From contig NZ_LZZS01000036.1 in assembly GCF_014170335.1 (NCBI RefSeq), positions 248,001-312,000 on the forward strand: a stretch of 64,000 nt of DNA, in the 5' to 3' direction. The first letter of the stretch is position 1. Each line of letters starts with the position of its first letter. Positions 30,501 through 39,796 of the stretch are shown in pieces. The translations under genes were made by a program, and so were the position numbers. This stretch comes from Achromobacter sp. UMC46. Lineage in GTDB: Bacteria; Pseudomonadota; Gammaproteobacteria; Burkholderiales; Burkholderiaceae_B. The notes beneath the pieces are model-generated. The model was not told where the DNA came from, made no database searches, and saw nothing but the letters and a program-made list of their open reading frames with translations.

Positions 30501-31118
30501 ACGCAATACCAGAACGCGGCCTACGCGAAGCAGTACACGGACCTGGTGGACAAGGTGGCCCGCGCGGAACAGGAAGCCACCGGCACGAGCCGCCTGGCGA
30601 TGGCCGTGGCGCGCAACTATTTCAAGCTGATGGCGTACAAGGACGAGTACGAAGTGGCGCGCCTGTATTCGGACGGCGAGTTCGTGAAGAAGGTCGGCGC
30701 GCAGTTCGAAGGCGACTGGAAGCTGCGCTTCCACCTGGCCCCGCCGCTGTTCGCCCGCCGCGACAAGCAGGGCCATCTGATCAAGCGCAGCTACGGTCCC
30801 GGCATGCTGAAAGTGTTTGCCGTGCTGGCGAAGATGCGGCGGTTGCGGGGGACGCGGTTGGATGTGTTCGGCTATACGGCGGAAAGGCGCGCGGAGCGCG
30901 AACTGATCCGAGAGTACCGGGAGACGTTGTCCGCGATTCTGTCGAAATTGAATCGCGGGAATTTGGAGAAGGCGGTGATGTTAGCGGGGTTGCCGGAGGA
31001 GATCAGGGGGTACGGACATGTTAAAGAGGCGGCGATGGAGCGGGCGGCGGTGAAGCGGGAGGCGTTGTTGCGGGAGTTTAGTGCGAGGGTCGTGGCGATT
31101 GGGGTGCGGGCGGCTTGA
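27507..31118 (+). CDS. Indolepyruvate ferredoxin oxidoreductase, fused alpha/beta subunits
   Basis: A 1203-residue single-chain 2-oxoacid:ferredoxin oxidoreductase. The N-terminal TPP-pyrimidine region (VRLPMMQRVRDARAGLNTAGFVSGYRGSPLGG) is followed by the C-terminal ThDP domain (CSGCPHNTST, GIGCHYMVRWMDR, LGDGTYFHSG). A cysteine-rich cluster region comes next (INERVCEGCGDCSQKSHCLSVEP, then SSCNKDFSCLKGFCPSF). The gamma-type domain starts at GVGGTGVVTIGQLLGMAAHLEGKG. It should oxidatively decarboxylate arylpyruvates or branched 2-oxoacids to acyl-CoA. The ATG has a GGAG site upstream. Codon choice changes in the last 300 or so bases (many TTG, GGG and TTA codons). Confidence 0.93.
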   Translation: MNAPLPPALRAALESVQLDDKYTLESGRAWMSGIHALVRLPMMQRVRDARAGLNTAGFVSGYRGSPLGGVDQNMWKAAKYLKAHHVEFQPGINEDLAATAVWGSQQVNLFPGAKYDGVFGMWYGKGPGVDRCGDVFKHANAAGTSRHGGVLVVAGDDHPAKSSTLPHQSDHILKACMIPALFPASVQEVLDFGLHGWAMSRYAGVWVGMKCITDIVEVSASVDVDPHRVRIQLPEDFLMPADGLNIRVPDTPLQQEARLLDYKLYAALAYARANKLNRELWHVPPRDARFGIMTSGKAYLDTRQALSDLGLTEAVCQRIGLRLFKVGMVWPLESTGMQQFAEGLDEILVVEEKRQVLEYQLKEELFSWIGSGKKIPRVAGKFDDKDGGEWSVPQGNWLLPAAYEFSPAMVAKAIAARLLRFELPEDVRAGILARLDFISGREQVLARPRIVEERKPWFCSGCPHNTSTRVPDGSRGMAGIGCHYMVRWMDRNTEVYTQMGGEGVPWVGQAPFTEEKHVFANLGDGTYFHSGLLAIRAAVAAKVPITYKILFNDAVAMTGGQPVDGPISVPMISRQMSAEGIDKIVVVTDDPDKYKDVSDLAPGVPVMHRDELDAVMRDMREHPGVSVLIYDQTCATEKRRRRKRNAYPDPARRVVINERVCEGCGDCSQKSHCLSVEPLETEFGRKRTINQSSCNKDFSCLKGFCPSFVTVEGGRLRKPKALSQEGVIDEGVPAPRAAVLDQPYGVFIAGVGGTGVVTIGQLLGMAAHLEGKGCSVLDMAGLAQKGGAVYSHVVLAQSPDHLMNTRVAMGEADLLLAGDLVVATSADSMARLRPGRTRALLNRDNAPTAAFVSNPDWTLPSANLTADLQAACGKENLHMVDAAAMAVVLLGDAIYANPLMMGYAYQKGWIPLSQEALLRAIELNGQQVPANQAAFAWGRRAAHDMADVARVLANGGMPIAPPEDIIEIKRPRAAAPVTELKKPAGELAQTVAVRKAFLTQYQNAAYAKQYTDLVDKVARAEQEATGTSRLAMAVARNYFKLMAYKDEYEVARLYSDGEFVKKVGAQFEGDWKLRFHLAPPLFARRDKQGHLIKRSYGPGMLKVFAVLAKMRRLRGTRLDVFGYTAERRAERELIREYRETLSAILSKLNRGNLEKAVMLAGLPEEIRGYGHVKEAAMERAAVKREALLREFSARVVAIGVRAA

Positions 31119-31475
31119 GGGTTGTTGGCGTGGTTGTCAGAGGAAAGACGTCGCCGGATCTCATCACCGGCCTCCCTTTTAGACGGGTGGCGCGCGCACA
31201 GGTCTGGCCGAGCAAGCAGCTATCTGCCGCGCGCCGCCCGTCGCTCCACCTCCCCCAAATGACTGCGGGACCATTCGCAAACGATTCGTCACCCACGCGC
31301 AAGCGACGATCGCTCCGACGCATCAACGACGCGTAAGCCGATCGCGCGCCGCCCGCGCGGCCGCATTCGGCGGGCCCCGCAAATCTCGTCAGTAAGTTGC
31401 GTGCCACCCACCCGACCCCGGTGACGGGCGTCCCACAAAGCTCCAAAGCGCGACCAACGAAGAGCTGCAACCTAC
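31119..31475. other. 357-bp convergent spacer without a recognisable gene
   Basis: This lies between the 3' ends of the oxidoreductase gene and glpK. Short open frames cross it on both strands but have no start signals, family features or native codon bias. A weak stem, GCCGG-N9-CCGGC (31153-31171), followed by CTCCCTTTT may be a terminator for the rightward gene. I see no tRNA, repeat or small RNA signature. Confidence 0.6.
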
Positions 31476-32991
<1,516 letters not shown>

Positions 32992-33005
<14 letters not shown>

Positions 33006-34446
33006 TTTGTTTGGCGCCGTTCAGGTGTGCCCCGGCCTGCGGCTCAAGGCGTCTAAAGGAGAAGGTCGAGGCCATGCACATCAGGCCGATGACGATGAAG
33101 CCGGCGACGACATCGCTGACCGCAAGCGTCTCGGCGCCGCGCAAGGACATGCTGACATTCAGCGTGACTGCGGCCACTCCCACGCCCAGACTGATGCCCA
33201 ACTGCTGCGCCATCGCGGCGAAACTGCTGGCGCGGCTCATCTTGGCCGGGGGGATATCTGCGTAGGTTAGCGTATTTACCCCGGTGAACTGCAACGACCG
33301 GAAGAAGCCGCCGACCAGCAGGATGGCGATCATCAGCCAGACCGGCGTGGCTGGGGTGAAGGTGGCGCAGACCATGATGAACACGCCGGTCAGCAGCGCG
33401 TTCACGGTCAGCACGCGGCGGAAGCCGAAGTGCCGGACGATGGGCGTGGCCACGAACTTCATCAGCAGCGCGCCCGCGGCGCTGGCGAACGTGATCAGGC
33501 CGGCCGAAAACGGCGACAGGCCGAAACCCACCTGCAGCAGCATGGCCAGCAGGAACGGCGTCGCGCCCACGGCGAACCGGCACAGGTTGCCGCCTAAGGT
33601 GGAAATGGCGAACGTGGGGATGCGCATCAGCGACAGGTCGATGATGGGGTGTTCGACGCGCCGGGCGTGCCAGGCGTACAGCAGGCCGCAGGCGGCGCCC
33701 ACGGCGATCATGCCCAGCAGCATCGGCAGCGGCATGACGTCGCGGCCGATGGCCTCGAAGCCGCTGACCAGCGCGGCCAGGCAGACGGCGCTGAGCAGAA
33801 AGCCCAGCCAGTCCAGGCGCGGCGCCGTCTCTTCCTTGATTTCGGCCACATAGCGCAGCACCAGCGCGATCCCGAGGATGCCGATCGGGATGTTGATCAG
33901 GAAAATCCAGTGCCAGGACATGTAGGTGACCATGAAGCCGCCCAGCGGCGGGCCGATCACCGGCCCCAGCAGCGCGGGGATGGACAGGAAGGACATGGCC
34001 TTCAGCAAGTCCTGCTTGGGCACGGTGCGCAGCAGAATGATCCGGCCCACCGGCACCATCATCGCGCCCGCCATCCCCTGGATGATCCGGGCGACGACCA
34101 ACTGGGGCAGGTCCTGCGAGAGTGCGCAGGCGACGGAACTGAGGGTGAACAGGCCGATGGCGGCCACGAACACCCGCCGGGCGCCGTAGCGGTCGGCCGC
34201 CCAGCCGCTGACGGGCACGAAGACGGCCACGGACAACAGGTAGGACGTGATGGCCACGTTCAGCCGTACGGGCGTGGATCCCAGGGCGCGGGCCATGGCC
34301 GGCAGGGCGGTGGCCACGACGGTGGCGTCCAGCATCTGCATGAACAGGGCACAGCCCACGATGAAGGGGATCATGCGCGCCGCCCGCAGCGCGTCCGGGG
34401 TGGAGGGCGGAGCGGGGTTGGCTGCTGCTGCGGATTCTGCTGACAT
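32992..34446 (-). CDS. MFS transporter, DHA2 (14-TM drug exporter) family
   Basis: A 484-residue, strongly hydrophobic protein with about 14 predicted spans. Family motifs are LDATVVATALPAMARAL in TM1 (typical of EmrB/QacA), GWAADRYGARRVF (motif A) and GPVIGPPLGGFMVTYMSWHWIFLINIPIG (motif C and DHA2 signature). It should export drugs or metabolites using the proton gradient. It is upstream of and overlaps glpK. No EmrA-like adaptor is adjacent, so it probably exports into the periplasm. An 8-bp-arm inverted repeat (34481-34502) lies in its upstream region, shared with the divergent DUF3460 gene. Confidence 0.9.
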
Positions 34447-34480
34447 GGCGGGAGGGGGCGTTGGGTGCCTGACGATTGTA

Positions 34481-34502
34481 ACGCCGGGGGTTCGCCCGGC
34501 GT
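34481..34502. other. Inverted repeat in the MFS/DUF3460 divergent promoter region
   Basis: ACGCCGGG-ggttcg-CCCGGCGT has perfect 8-bp arms. It could be a regulator site or a hairpin in either leader; nothing more can be said from sequence. Confidence 0.3.
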
Positions 34503-34544
34503 GAAGTAAACTCCGGGGATCCGAAACCCACTGAAATTGGTGTC

Positions 34545-34733
34545 ATGGCGACCAACTACGAATCCGAGATCACCCTTTTCCTGAAAGACTTCAAGCAGTC
34601 GCACCCTGGCACCGAAGAACGCCAGCGCGAAGGCCGCTCGCGTCTTTGGGATAAACCGCAGGACTCGGAACTGCTGGAAGGCTTCCGCGCGGCCCGCGTG
34701 CCGCAAAAACCCTACGTGTATTCGGCAGACTGA
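34545..34733 (+). CDS. DUF3460 small protein
   Basis: A 62-residue hydrophilic protein matching the DUF3460 pattern by eye: YESEITLFLKDFKQ, followed by RQREGRSRLWDK and VPQKPYVY. The family is confined mainly to Betaproteobacteria, is of unknown function, and is regularly found beside scpA as here (16 bp upstream of it). No signal peptide or membrane span is present, so it is probably cytoplasmic. Co-transcription with scpA and panC is likely. Confidence 0.88.
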   Translation: MATNYESEITLFLKDFKQSHPGTEERQREGRSRLWDKPQDSELLEGFRAARVPQKPYVYSAD

Positions 34734-34749
34734 TCCCGTTGCGGCAGAC

Positions 34750-35640
34750 ATGTCCCAAAACCCTTCCGTCCCGGGCGAGGCACTGGCCAAGCTAGTGGCG
34801 CCTTCCGTGGACAGCACGCCCGATACCGTCGATAGCGTCGCGTTCGCGCGCCTGTACGGCGAGCCGCTGTTCCAGATGCCGACGGACCTGTACATTCCGC
34901 CGGACGCGCTGGAAGTGTTCCTGGAGGCGTTTGAAGGGCCGCTGGACCTGCTGCTGTACCTGATCCGCAAGCAGAACTTCAATGTGCTGGACATCCCGAT
35001 GGCGGATGTCACGCGGCAGTACCTGTCGTATGTGGACCAGATCCGCATCACCAATCTGGAGCTGGCCGCCGAATATCTGTTGATGGCGGCCATGCTGATC
35101 GAGATCAAGTCGCGCATGCTGCTGCCGGTCAGGAAGACCGACACCGGCGAAGAGCCCGAAGATCCGCGCGCCGAACTGGTCCGCCGCCTGCTCGAGTACG
35201 AACAGATGAAGCTGGCCGCCCAGAAGCTGGACAAGCTGCCGCAGCTGGGCCGCGACTTCGTCAGCAGCCAGGCCGTGGCCGACCTCAGCGTCGAACGCAT
35301 GATGCCCGAAGTCAGCGTGGACGACCTGCGCCAGGCGTGGGCCGACATCATGAAGCGGGCCAAGCTGAATCAGCATCACCACATCACGCGCGAACAGCTG
35401 TCCGTGCGCGATCACATGACGCACATCCTGCGGCGCCTGAACGATGTGCGCTTCATGGAATTCGGCGACCTCTTCATGGAGCGCGTCCGCGAAGGCGCGC
35501 CCGCGGCGGTGGTCGTCGTGCATTTCATCGCCATGCTGGAGCTGGCCCGCGAATCCCTGCTGGAGATCACGCAGGCGGAGCCCTATGCTCCCATTTACGT
35601 GCGTCTGGCTTACACCAGCGTGGCGGCGGTCGCGGCCTGA
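34750..35640 (+). CDS. scpA: Segregation and condensation protein A
   Basis: ScpA is the kleisin that bridges SMC heads and works with ScpB in chromosome segregation. The 296-residue protein has a roughly 55-residue N-terminal extension and then the kleisin core: FEGPLDLLLYLIRKQNFNVLDIPMADVTRQYLSYV, LELAAEYLLMAAMLIEIKSRMLLP, and the C-terminal winged-helix part ending FIAMLELARESLLEITQAEPYAPIYV. scpB and smc are not adjacent. It sits between DUF3460 and panC, all in the same direction. Confidence 0.95.
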   Translation: MSQNPSVPGEALAKLVAPSVDSTPDTVDSVAFARLYGEPLFQMPTDLYIPPDALEVFLEAFEGPLDLLLYLIRKQNFNVLDIPMADVTRQYLSYVDQIRITNLELAAEYLLMAAMLIEIKSRMLLPVRKTDTGEEPEDPRAELVRRLLEYEQMKLAAQKLDKLPQLGRDFVSSQAVADLSVERMMPEVSVDDLRQAWADIMKRAKLNQHHHITREQLSVRDHMTHILRRLNDVRFMEFGDLFMERVREGAPAAVVVVHFIAMLELARESLLEITQAEPYAPIYVRLAYTSVAAVAA

Positions 35641-35676
35641 TCCTGACCGGGCTGCCCCCAACCCCGGAGAGTCCCC

Positions 35677-36531
35677 TTGAAAGTCGTACATACCATCCAG
35701 GAACTGCGCGATCACCTGCGCGGCCAGAATCGCGTGTCGTTCGTGCCCACGATGGGCAACCTGCACGAAGGCCACCTGTCCCTGATGAAGCTGGCGCGCC
35801 AGCACGGCGACCCCGTGGTGGCCAGCATCTTCGTGAACCGCCTGCAATTCGGCCCCAATGAAGACTTCGACCAGTATCCGCGCACCTTGGCGGCCGACAT
35901 CGAAAAGCTGGAGCAGGCGCGCGACGTCTACGTGCTGTTCGCGCCGAACGAGCGCGAGATGTATCCCGAACCGCAGAACTACCGCGTGCAGCCGCCCGAC
36001 GACCTGGGCGACATCCTGGAAGGCGAGTTCCGGCCCGGCTTCTTCGAGGGCGTCAGCACGGTTGTCCTGAAACTGCTCTCCTGCGTGCAGCCGCGCGTGG
36101 CCGTGTTCGGCAAGAAGGACTATCAGCAGCTGATGGTGGTGCGCAACATGTGCCGCCAGTTCCAGTTGCCGGTGGACGTGCTGGCGCACGAGACGGTGCG
36201 CGCCGATGACGGCCTGGCGCTGTCGTCGCGCAACCGCTACCTGACCGACGGCGAACGCGCCGAGGCGCCGGCGCTGTATGCCGAACTGCAACGCATCGGC
36301 CAGCGGCTGGCCCAGGGCGAGCGCGACGCGCTGGCGCTGGAGCGCGATGCCGCCGACCGCCTTTCCCAGCGCGGCTGGAAGGTGGACTACGTGGCCCTGC
36401 GCCGCCAGCAAGACCTGAAGCGCCCCGAGGCCGCCGACCTGGTGGCGGGCGTTCCCGTGGTGGTGCTGGCCGCGGCCAAGCTGGGCGCCACCCGCTTGAT
36501 CGACAATCTGGAACTGGCCTACAAGGCCTGA
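35677..36531 (+). CDS. panC: Pantothenate synthetase
   Basis: PanC condenses pantoate and beta-alanine with ATP to make pantothenate. The 284-residue protein has the ATP-binding HxGH motif at residues 30-33 (PTMGNLHEGHL), VASIFVNRLQFGPNEDF, the pantoate-binding FGKKDYQQL, and the KMSKS-like LALSSRN. The start is a TTG, chosen because no ATG precedes the conserved VVHTIQELR and a GGAGA site sits upstream. It follows scpA after 36 bp. Together with coaE about 2.6 kb downstream it covers two steps of the pantothenate-CoA route. Confidence 0.95.
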   Translation: MKVVHTIQELRDHLRGQNRVSFVPTMGNLHEGHLSLMKLARQHGDPVVASIFVNRLQFGPNEDFDQYPRTLAADIEKLEQARDVYVLFAPNEREMYPEPQNYRVQPPDDLGDILEGEFRPGFFEGVSTVVLKLLSCVQPRVAVFGKKDYQQLMVVRNMCRQFQLPVDVLAHETVRADDGLALSSRNRYLTDGERAEAPALYAELQRIGQRLAQGERDALALERDAADRLSQRGWKVDYVALRRQQDLKRPEAADLVAGVPVVVLAAAKLGATRLIDNLELAYKA

Positions 36532-36547
36532 GTTTTCCACACAGGCA

Positions 36548-36572
36548 GGGGCGCGCGGATACGCGCCGCCCC
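36548..36572 (+). terminator. Possible terminator hairpin after panC
   Basis: An imperfect GC stem (GGGGCGCGCG..CGCGCCGCCCC with one bulge and a GATA loop) begins 16 nt past the panC stop. There is no T-tract, so confidence is low. Confidence 0.35.
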
Positions 36573-36625
36573 GACCCCTGACAGATTTGCCAGCTTTCGC
36601 CGCCTTCGGTGGCCGGGCAGACTTG

Positions 36626-36639
36626 ATGTAATCCTACAT
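36626..36639. promoter_or_regulatory. ATGTA-N4-TACAT dyad before the LuxR-HTH gene
   Basis: A short perfect dyad centred about 25 bp upstream of the ATG. Its position fits an autoregulatory site or part of the promoter. Confidence 0.35.
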
Positions 36640-36656
36640 TGCAAAAAGAGTCGCCC

Positions 36657-37040
36657 ATGCAAGCTCCCCGTCCCGATCTAGAAGCGGTGCTTTCGGCGCT
36701 GACGCCCCGCGAACGGCAGATCGTCGGCTATGTGGCGGCGGGCCGCCCCAACAAGGTCATCGCCATTGACCTGGGCATTTCGCTGCGCACGGCCGAGGCC
36801 CATCGCGCCCGCATTTTCGCAAAGCTCGACGCCCGCAATGCCATGCAGTTGGCCTGCCAGCTATGCGCCCACGGGCGCGCGGGGGCGTCGCCCATCCTGA
36901 ATGCCGCGGCCGCCTACGACGAACCGCTTGCCCGCGCCGGCCCGGCATCGGTGTCCCGCCATGTGCTGCACGCCCCGGCGCCACCGGCGTACGGGCCATG
37001 TCCGGACGGAAAGCCGCCTGGGCCGGAGCCTGATTCTTGA
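36657..37040 (+). CDS. Small LuxR-type HTH protein without a receiver domain
   Basis: A 127-residue protein. Residues 12-68 form a GerE/LuxR HTH of the FixJ type: LTPRERQIVGYVAAGRPNKVIA, DLGISLRTAEAHRARIFAKL, DARNAMQLACQL. FixJ-like response regulators normally carry a roughly 120-residue receiver before this domain; none is encoded upstream, so this is either a genuine stand-alone regulator or a remnant. The C-terminal 60 residues are proline/alanine-rich and probably disordered. The stop codon falls inside the first copy of a 13-bp tandem repeat, so repeat expansion may have shaped the end. A TTG six codons upstream is an alternative start. Confidence 0.72.
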   Translation: MQAPRPDLEAVLSALTPRERQIVGYVAAGRPNKVIAIDLGISLRTAEAHRARIFAKLDARNAMQLACQLCAHGRAGASPILNAAAAYDEPLARAGPASVSRHVLHAPAPPAYGPCPDGKPPGPEPDS

Positions 37041-37105
37041 GCCTGATACTTGAGCCTGATTCTTGAACCTGATTCTTGAACCTGATTCTTGAACCTGATT
37101 CTTGA
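37028..37105 (+). repeat. 13-bp tandem repeat (minisatellite), six copies
   Basis: Six head-to-tail copies of RCCTGATTCTTGA: three begin with G and three with A, and the second copy has one change (GATACTTGA). The array starts at the last codons of the LuxR-HTH gene and supplies its stop, then runs into the spacer before the convergent lipoprotein gene. The unit is not a multiple of three. Confidence 0.95.
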
Positions 37106-37290
37106 GCGCGATGTTCTTGATGCGCCTTGATCGCGGCGTCCTGTCACGGAATCCCGCACTGACGCCCTGCCATGGCAAACCGGCCCTGGCGAACGGAGTG
37201 TTCGCCAGGGCCGGCAGGGCATTACGTAGGTTTGATGGCTTGAGGCTGGCCTGGACTGACCCAGCAGCAAGCCCTAAACCATCATGGCCA

Positions 37291-38055
37291 TCAGGGGCAC
37301 TGGAGCGCCGGGGATTTGGCCAGCTCGTCAATCGGATCCAGATCCGGCTGGCGAGTCAGGTTGTAATTCAGGTTGGGCGTCTGGCCGGCGATGGAGCGCA
37401 CGCGCAGCACGTTGTTGGCGGCCACCAGGAATTCCACCCGGGCATTGCCCTTGCCATCCAGCAGGATGACGCGCGGCGGGCGCTCGTCGGTGGCGTCCCA
37501 GCAGCCCTGTTCCGTTACGGCGGGGCCCTTTTTGGGGTCGTCTTCCAGGTACGCCGTGCGGCTGCGCCAGCGGCCGTTGGGCGCCAGGGTCAGCGTCACG
37601 CGCTGCGCCGTGCATTGCATGGCGGGCGAAAAGCAGGGCAGGGTGCCCATGTAGGTTTGCGGTTGCGGCACCAGGCTGTGCGCGGCGGCATTGGGCGTTG
37701 CCGGCGCAGGCGCGGGGGCCGACGATTGCGCAGACGCGTCGGCGCCTGCCGGCACGGCCTGGCCGTCTTCGGTGGTCTGGCCGGCAGGTATCCCTTGCGA
37801 GGCTTGGTTCTGCGGCTTGCGGGCGTCGGGCTTCAGGGCGATCTGCACTTGCGACGGGGCGCGGATGACGCTGCGGTAGCCGGCGCCCGAACCCTGGTAT
37901 TGGGCGTCGGTCACGGTGCTTTCGACCGGGGGATCGTAATAGCCTTCGGTTTTCTGCTGCGCGCAACCTGCGGCGCCAAGTGCTGTACCGGCCAGCAGCA
38001 GCCCCATGACGCTGAGTTTGCGGGATCGGGTAACGATGTCGACGCGGGCGGTCAT
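37291..38055 (-). CDS. NlpE-like lipoprotein
   Basis: A 254-residue protein with a lipoprotein signal: SVMGLLLAGTALGAAGC, with lipid-modified cysteine at about residue 31. A Q/A/P-rich linker (about 75-125) leads to a C-terminal domain resembling the NlpE N-terminal domain: YMGTLPCFSPAMQCTAQRVT, then LTLAPNGRWRSRTAYL, GCWDATDE, VEFLVAANNVLRVRSIAG. In NlpE the LPCADC-type CxxC pair is tight; here two cysteines are separated by six residues and a third lies in GCWD. NlpE links surface or envelope stress to CpxAR, but this role is not shown here. It is transcribed toward the 13-bp repeat. Confidence 0.7.
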   Translation of the reverse strand: MTARVDIVTRSRKLSVMGLLLAGTALGAAGCAQQKTEGYYDPPVESTVTDAQYQGSGAGYRSVIRAPSQVQIALKPDARKPQNQASQGIPAGQTTEDGQAVPAGADASAQSSAPAPAPATPNAAAHSLVPQPQTYMGTLPCFSPAMQCTAQRVTLTLAPNGRWRSRTAYLEDDPKKGPAVTEQGCWDATDERPPRVILLDGKGNARVEFLVAANNVLRVRSIAGQTPNLNYNLTRQPDLDPIDELAKSPALQCP

Positions 38056-38248
38056 GGCAGCTTATCCGTGAATTGAGTCTGTCTCCGATTTTACGCACTT
38101 ATGCGAAGATTCGATACGTTCCCTTAGCCACTCTTGGGTGTTGTCTGCACTTTATGAACAAATTACGACACGGCCGTCGTCGGGCCGTCCGCCTTTCGGT
38201 CATTCGCGATGCAAGGGACGCGGGCTATCGCGCGCGTCCGACCGGCGC

Positions 38249-39106
38249 ATGAGCGGCGCCCACCACGCCTTCGGCATCCCGTTGGGCGCGTTCATCGGAC
38301 TGGCGGCGGTGGCGGGCCTGTTCATCGGCAGCTGGCTGACCGTGCTGACCTACCGGCTGCCGCGCATGATGGAACGCGAATGGCAGGCGCAATGCCTGGA
38401 CGCCGTGGGCAAGGCGCGGCCGGCCGGCACCGAAGGCTTGCTGCGCCCCGCGTCGCATTGCCCCGCGTGCCACGCGCCCGTGACCGGCTGGCGCCGGCTG
38501 CCCGTGCTGGGCTGGCTGCTGCTGCGCGGCCGTTGCGGCGCCTGCGATGCCGCGATCGGGTGGCGCTATCCCGCCATCGAAATCCTGACCTGTGCGCTGT
38601 TTGCCGCTTGCGCATGGCGCTACGGCGCGACACCCGTCGCGTTGTTTGCGATGGGCTTGTCGGCCATGCTGGTGGCGTTGGCCTGGATCGACTTCGAATC
38701 CACCTTGTTGCCCGATGCATTGACCCAGCCGCTGGTGTGGGCAGGGCTGCTGGTCAATCTGGCCGGCGCGTTCACCACCTTGCCGCTGGCGGTGGTGGGC
38801 GCGGTGGCCGGCTACGTTTTCCTGTGGGTTATCTTTCATGTGTTCCGCCTGCTGACCGGGCGCGAAGGCATGGGGTATGGCGACTTCAAGCTGCTGGCGG
38901 CGCTGGGTGCGTGGTTCGGCGTCGAATCGCTGCCCATGGTGTTGCTGGCGGCGTCGCTGGTGGGCGTGCTGATCGGCGGCTTGCTTACGATGTCGGGCCG
39001 CGCCGGCCGCGGGCAGCCGTTGCCCTTCGGCCCCTATCTGGCCCTGGCCGGCATCGTGATGCTGCTGTTGGGCGGCGAGCAGGGCTTATGGCAGTTCATG
39101 CGCTAG
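38249..39106 (+). CDS. pilD: Prepilin peptidase / N-methyltransferase
   Basis: A 285-residue inner-membrane aspartic peptidase that cleaves and N-methylates type IV prepilins and type II secretion pseudopilins. After the first span (FIGLAAVAGLFIGSWLTVLTYRLP) comes the cytoplasmic zinc region with two CxxC pairs (HCPACHAP and RCGACDAAIGWRYPAIEI). The catalytic aspartates lie in WIDFESTLLPD and GMGYGDFKLLAALGAW. The start at 38249 gives the usual short N-terminus. Following genes are coaE and zapD, a conserved betaproteobacterial order; pilB and pilC are not in the window. Confidence 0.94.
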   Translation: MSGAHHAFGIPLGAFIGLAAVAGLFIGSWLTVLTYRLPRMMEREWQAQCLDAVGKARPAGTEGLLRPASHCPACHAPVTGWRRLPVLGWLLLRGRCGACDAAIGWRYPAIEILTCALFAACAWRYGATPVALFAMGLSAMLVALAWIDFESTLLPDALTQPLVWAGLLVNLAGAFTTLPLAVVGAVAGYVFLWVIFHVFRLLTGREGMGYGDFKLLAALGAWFGVESLPMVLLAASLVGVLIGGLLTMSGRAGRGQPLPFGPYLALAGIVMLLLGGEQGLWQFMR

Positions 39107-39125
39107 GCAAGAAAGGATGGGCATC

Positions 39126-39743
39126 ATGTTCAAGATCGGTCTGACGGGCGGCATCGGTTCGGGAAAATCCCGCGTGGCCGACATGCTCGGCGAATGGGGC
39201 GCGACGCTGGTCGACACCGATGAAATCGCGCGCGCGCTGACGGCGCCGGACGGGGCGGCCATGCCCGCCATCGAACACGAATTCGGACCGCAGGCGCTGA
39301 CGCCGGACGGTGCCTTGAACCGCGAATGGATGCGCGAACGCGCGTTCTCGGATCCGCAGGCGCGGCTGCGGCTGGAGGCCGTGCTGCATCCCGCCATCAC
39401 GGAAGAAACCCGGCGCCAGGCGGACGCCGCGACCGGGCTGTACCTGGTCTTTGTGGTGCCTCTTCTGGTGGAGTCGCTGCCGCGTTGGCGCACGCGCGTG
39501 GATCGTATCTGCGTGGTGGACTGCGACCCCGAAACGCAGGTGGCGCGCGTGCAGTCGCGCAGCGGGCTGACGGAGCCCGCCATCAGGCGTATTATGGCGG
39601 CACAGGCTGCGCGGGCAAGCCGGCTCGAGGTTGCGGACGACGTCATCGTGAATGACGGCGCGACATCACCAGAGCAATTGCGCGCGCAGGCGAAGACCCT
39701 GCATGACCGCTGGCTGACGCTGGCGACCACAACGGGCCGGTGA
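39126..39743 (+). CDS. coaE: Dephospho-CoA kinase
   Basis: CoaE phosphorylates the 3'-hydroxyl of dephospho-CoA, the last step of CoA synthesis. The 205-residue protein has the P-loop IGLTGGIGSGKS at residues 4-15, the substrate region LVDTDEIARALTA, VVPLLVES, and a closing IRRIMAAQAARASRLEVADDVIVND. An AAGGA site eight bases upstream supports the ATG at 39126 over one at 39117. It begins 19 bp after pilD. Confidence 0.96.
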   Translation: MFKIGLTGGIGSGKSRVADMLGEWGATLVDTDEIARALTAPDGAAMPAIEHEFGPQALTPDGALNREWMRERAFSDPQARLRLEAVLHPAITEETRRQADAATGLYLVFVVPLLVESLPRWRTRVDRICVVDCDPETQVARVQSRSGLTEPAIRRIMAAQAARASRLEVADDVIVNDGATSPEQLRAQAKTLHDRWLTLATTTGR

Positions 39744-39796
39744 GCGGAAAGCTTGGCCGGCACCCCTGAACCCCTCGGCCAACTGGCCGATCACTG

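Noticed and set aside
37028..37105. CRISPR array
   Set aside because: Units of 13 bp are contiguous with no spacers; it is a simple tandem repeat.
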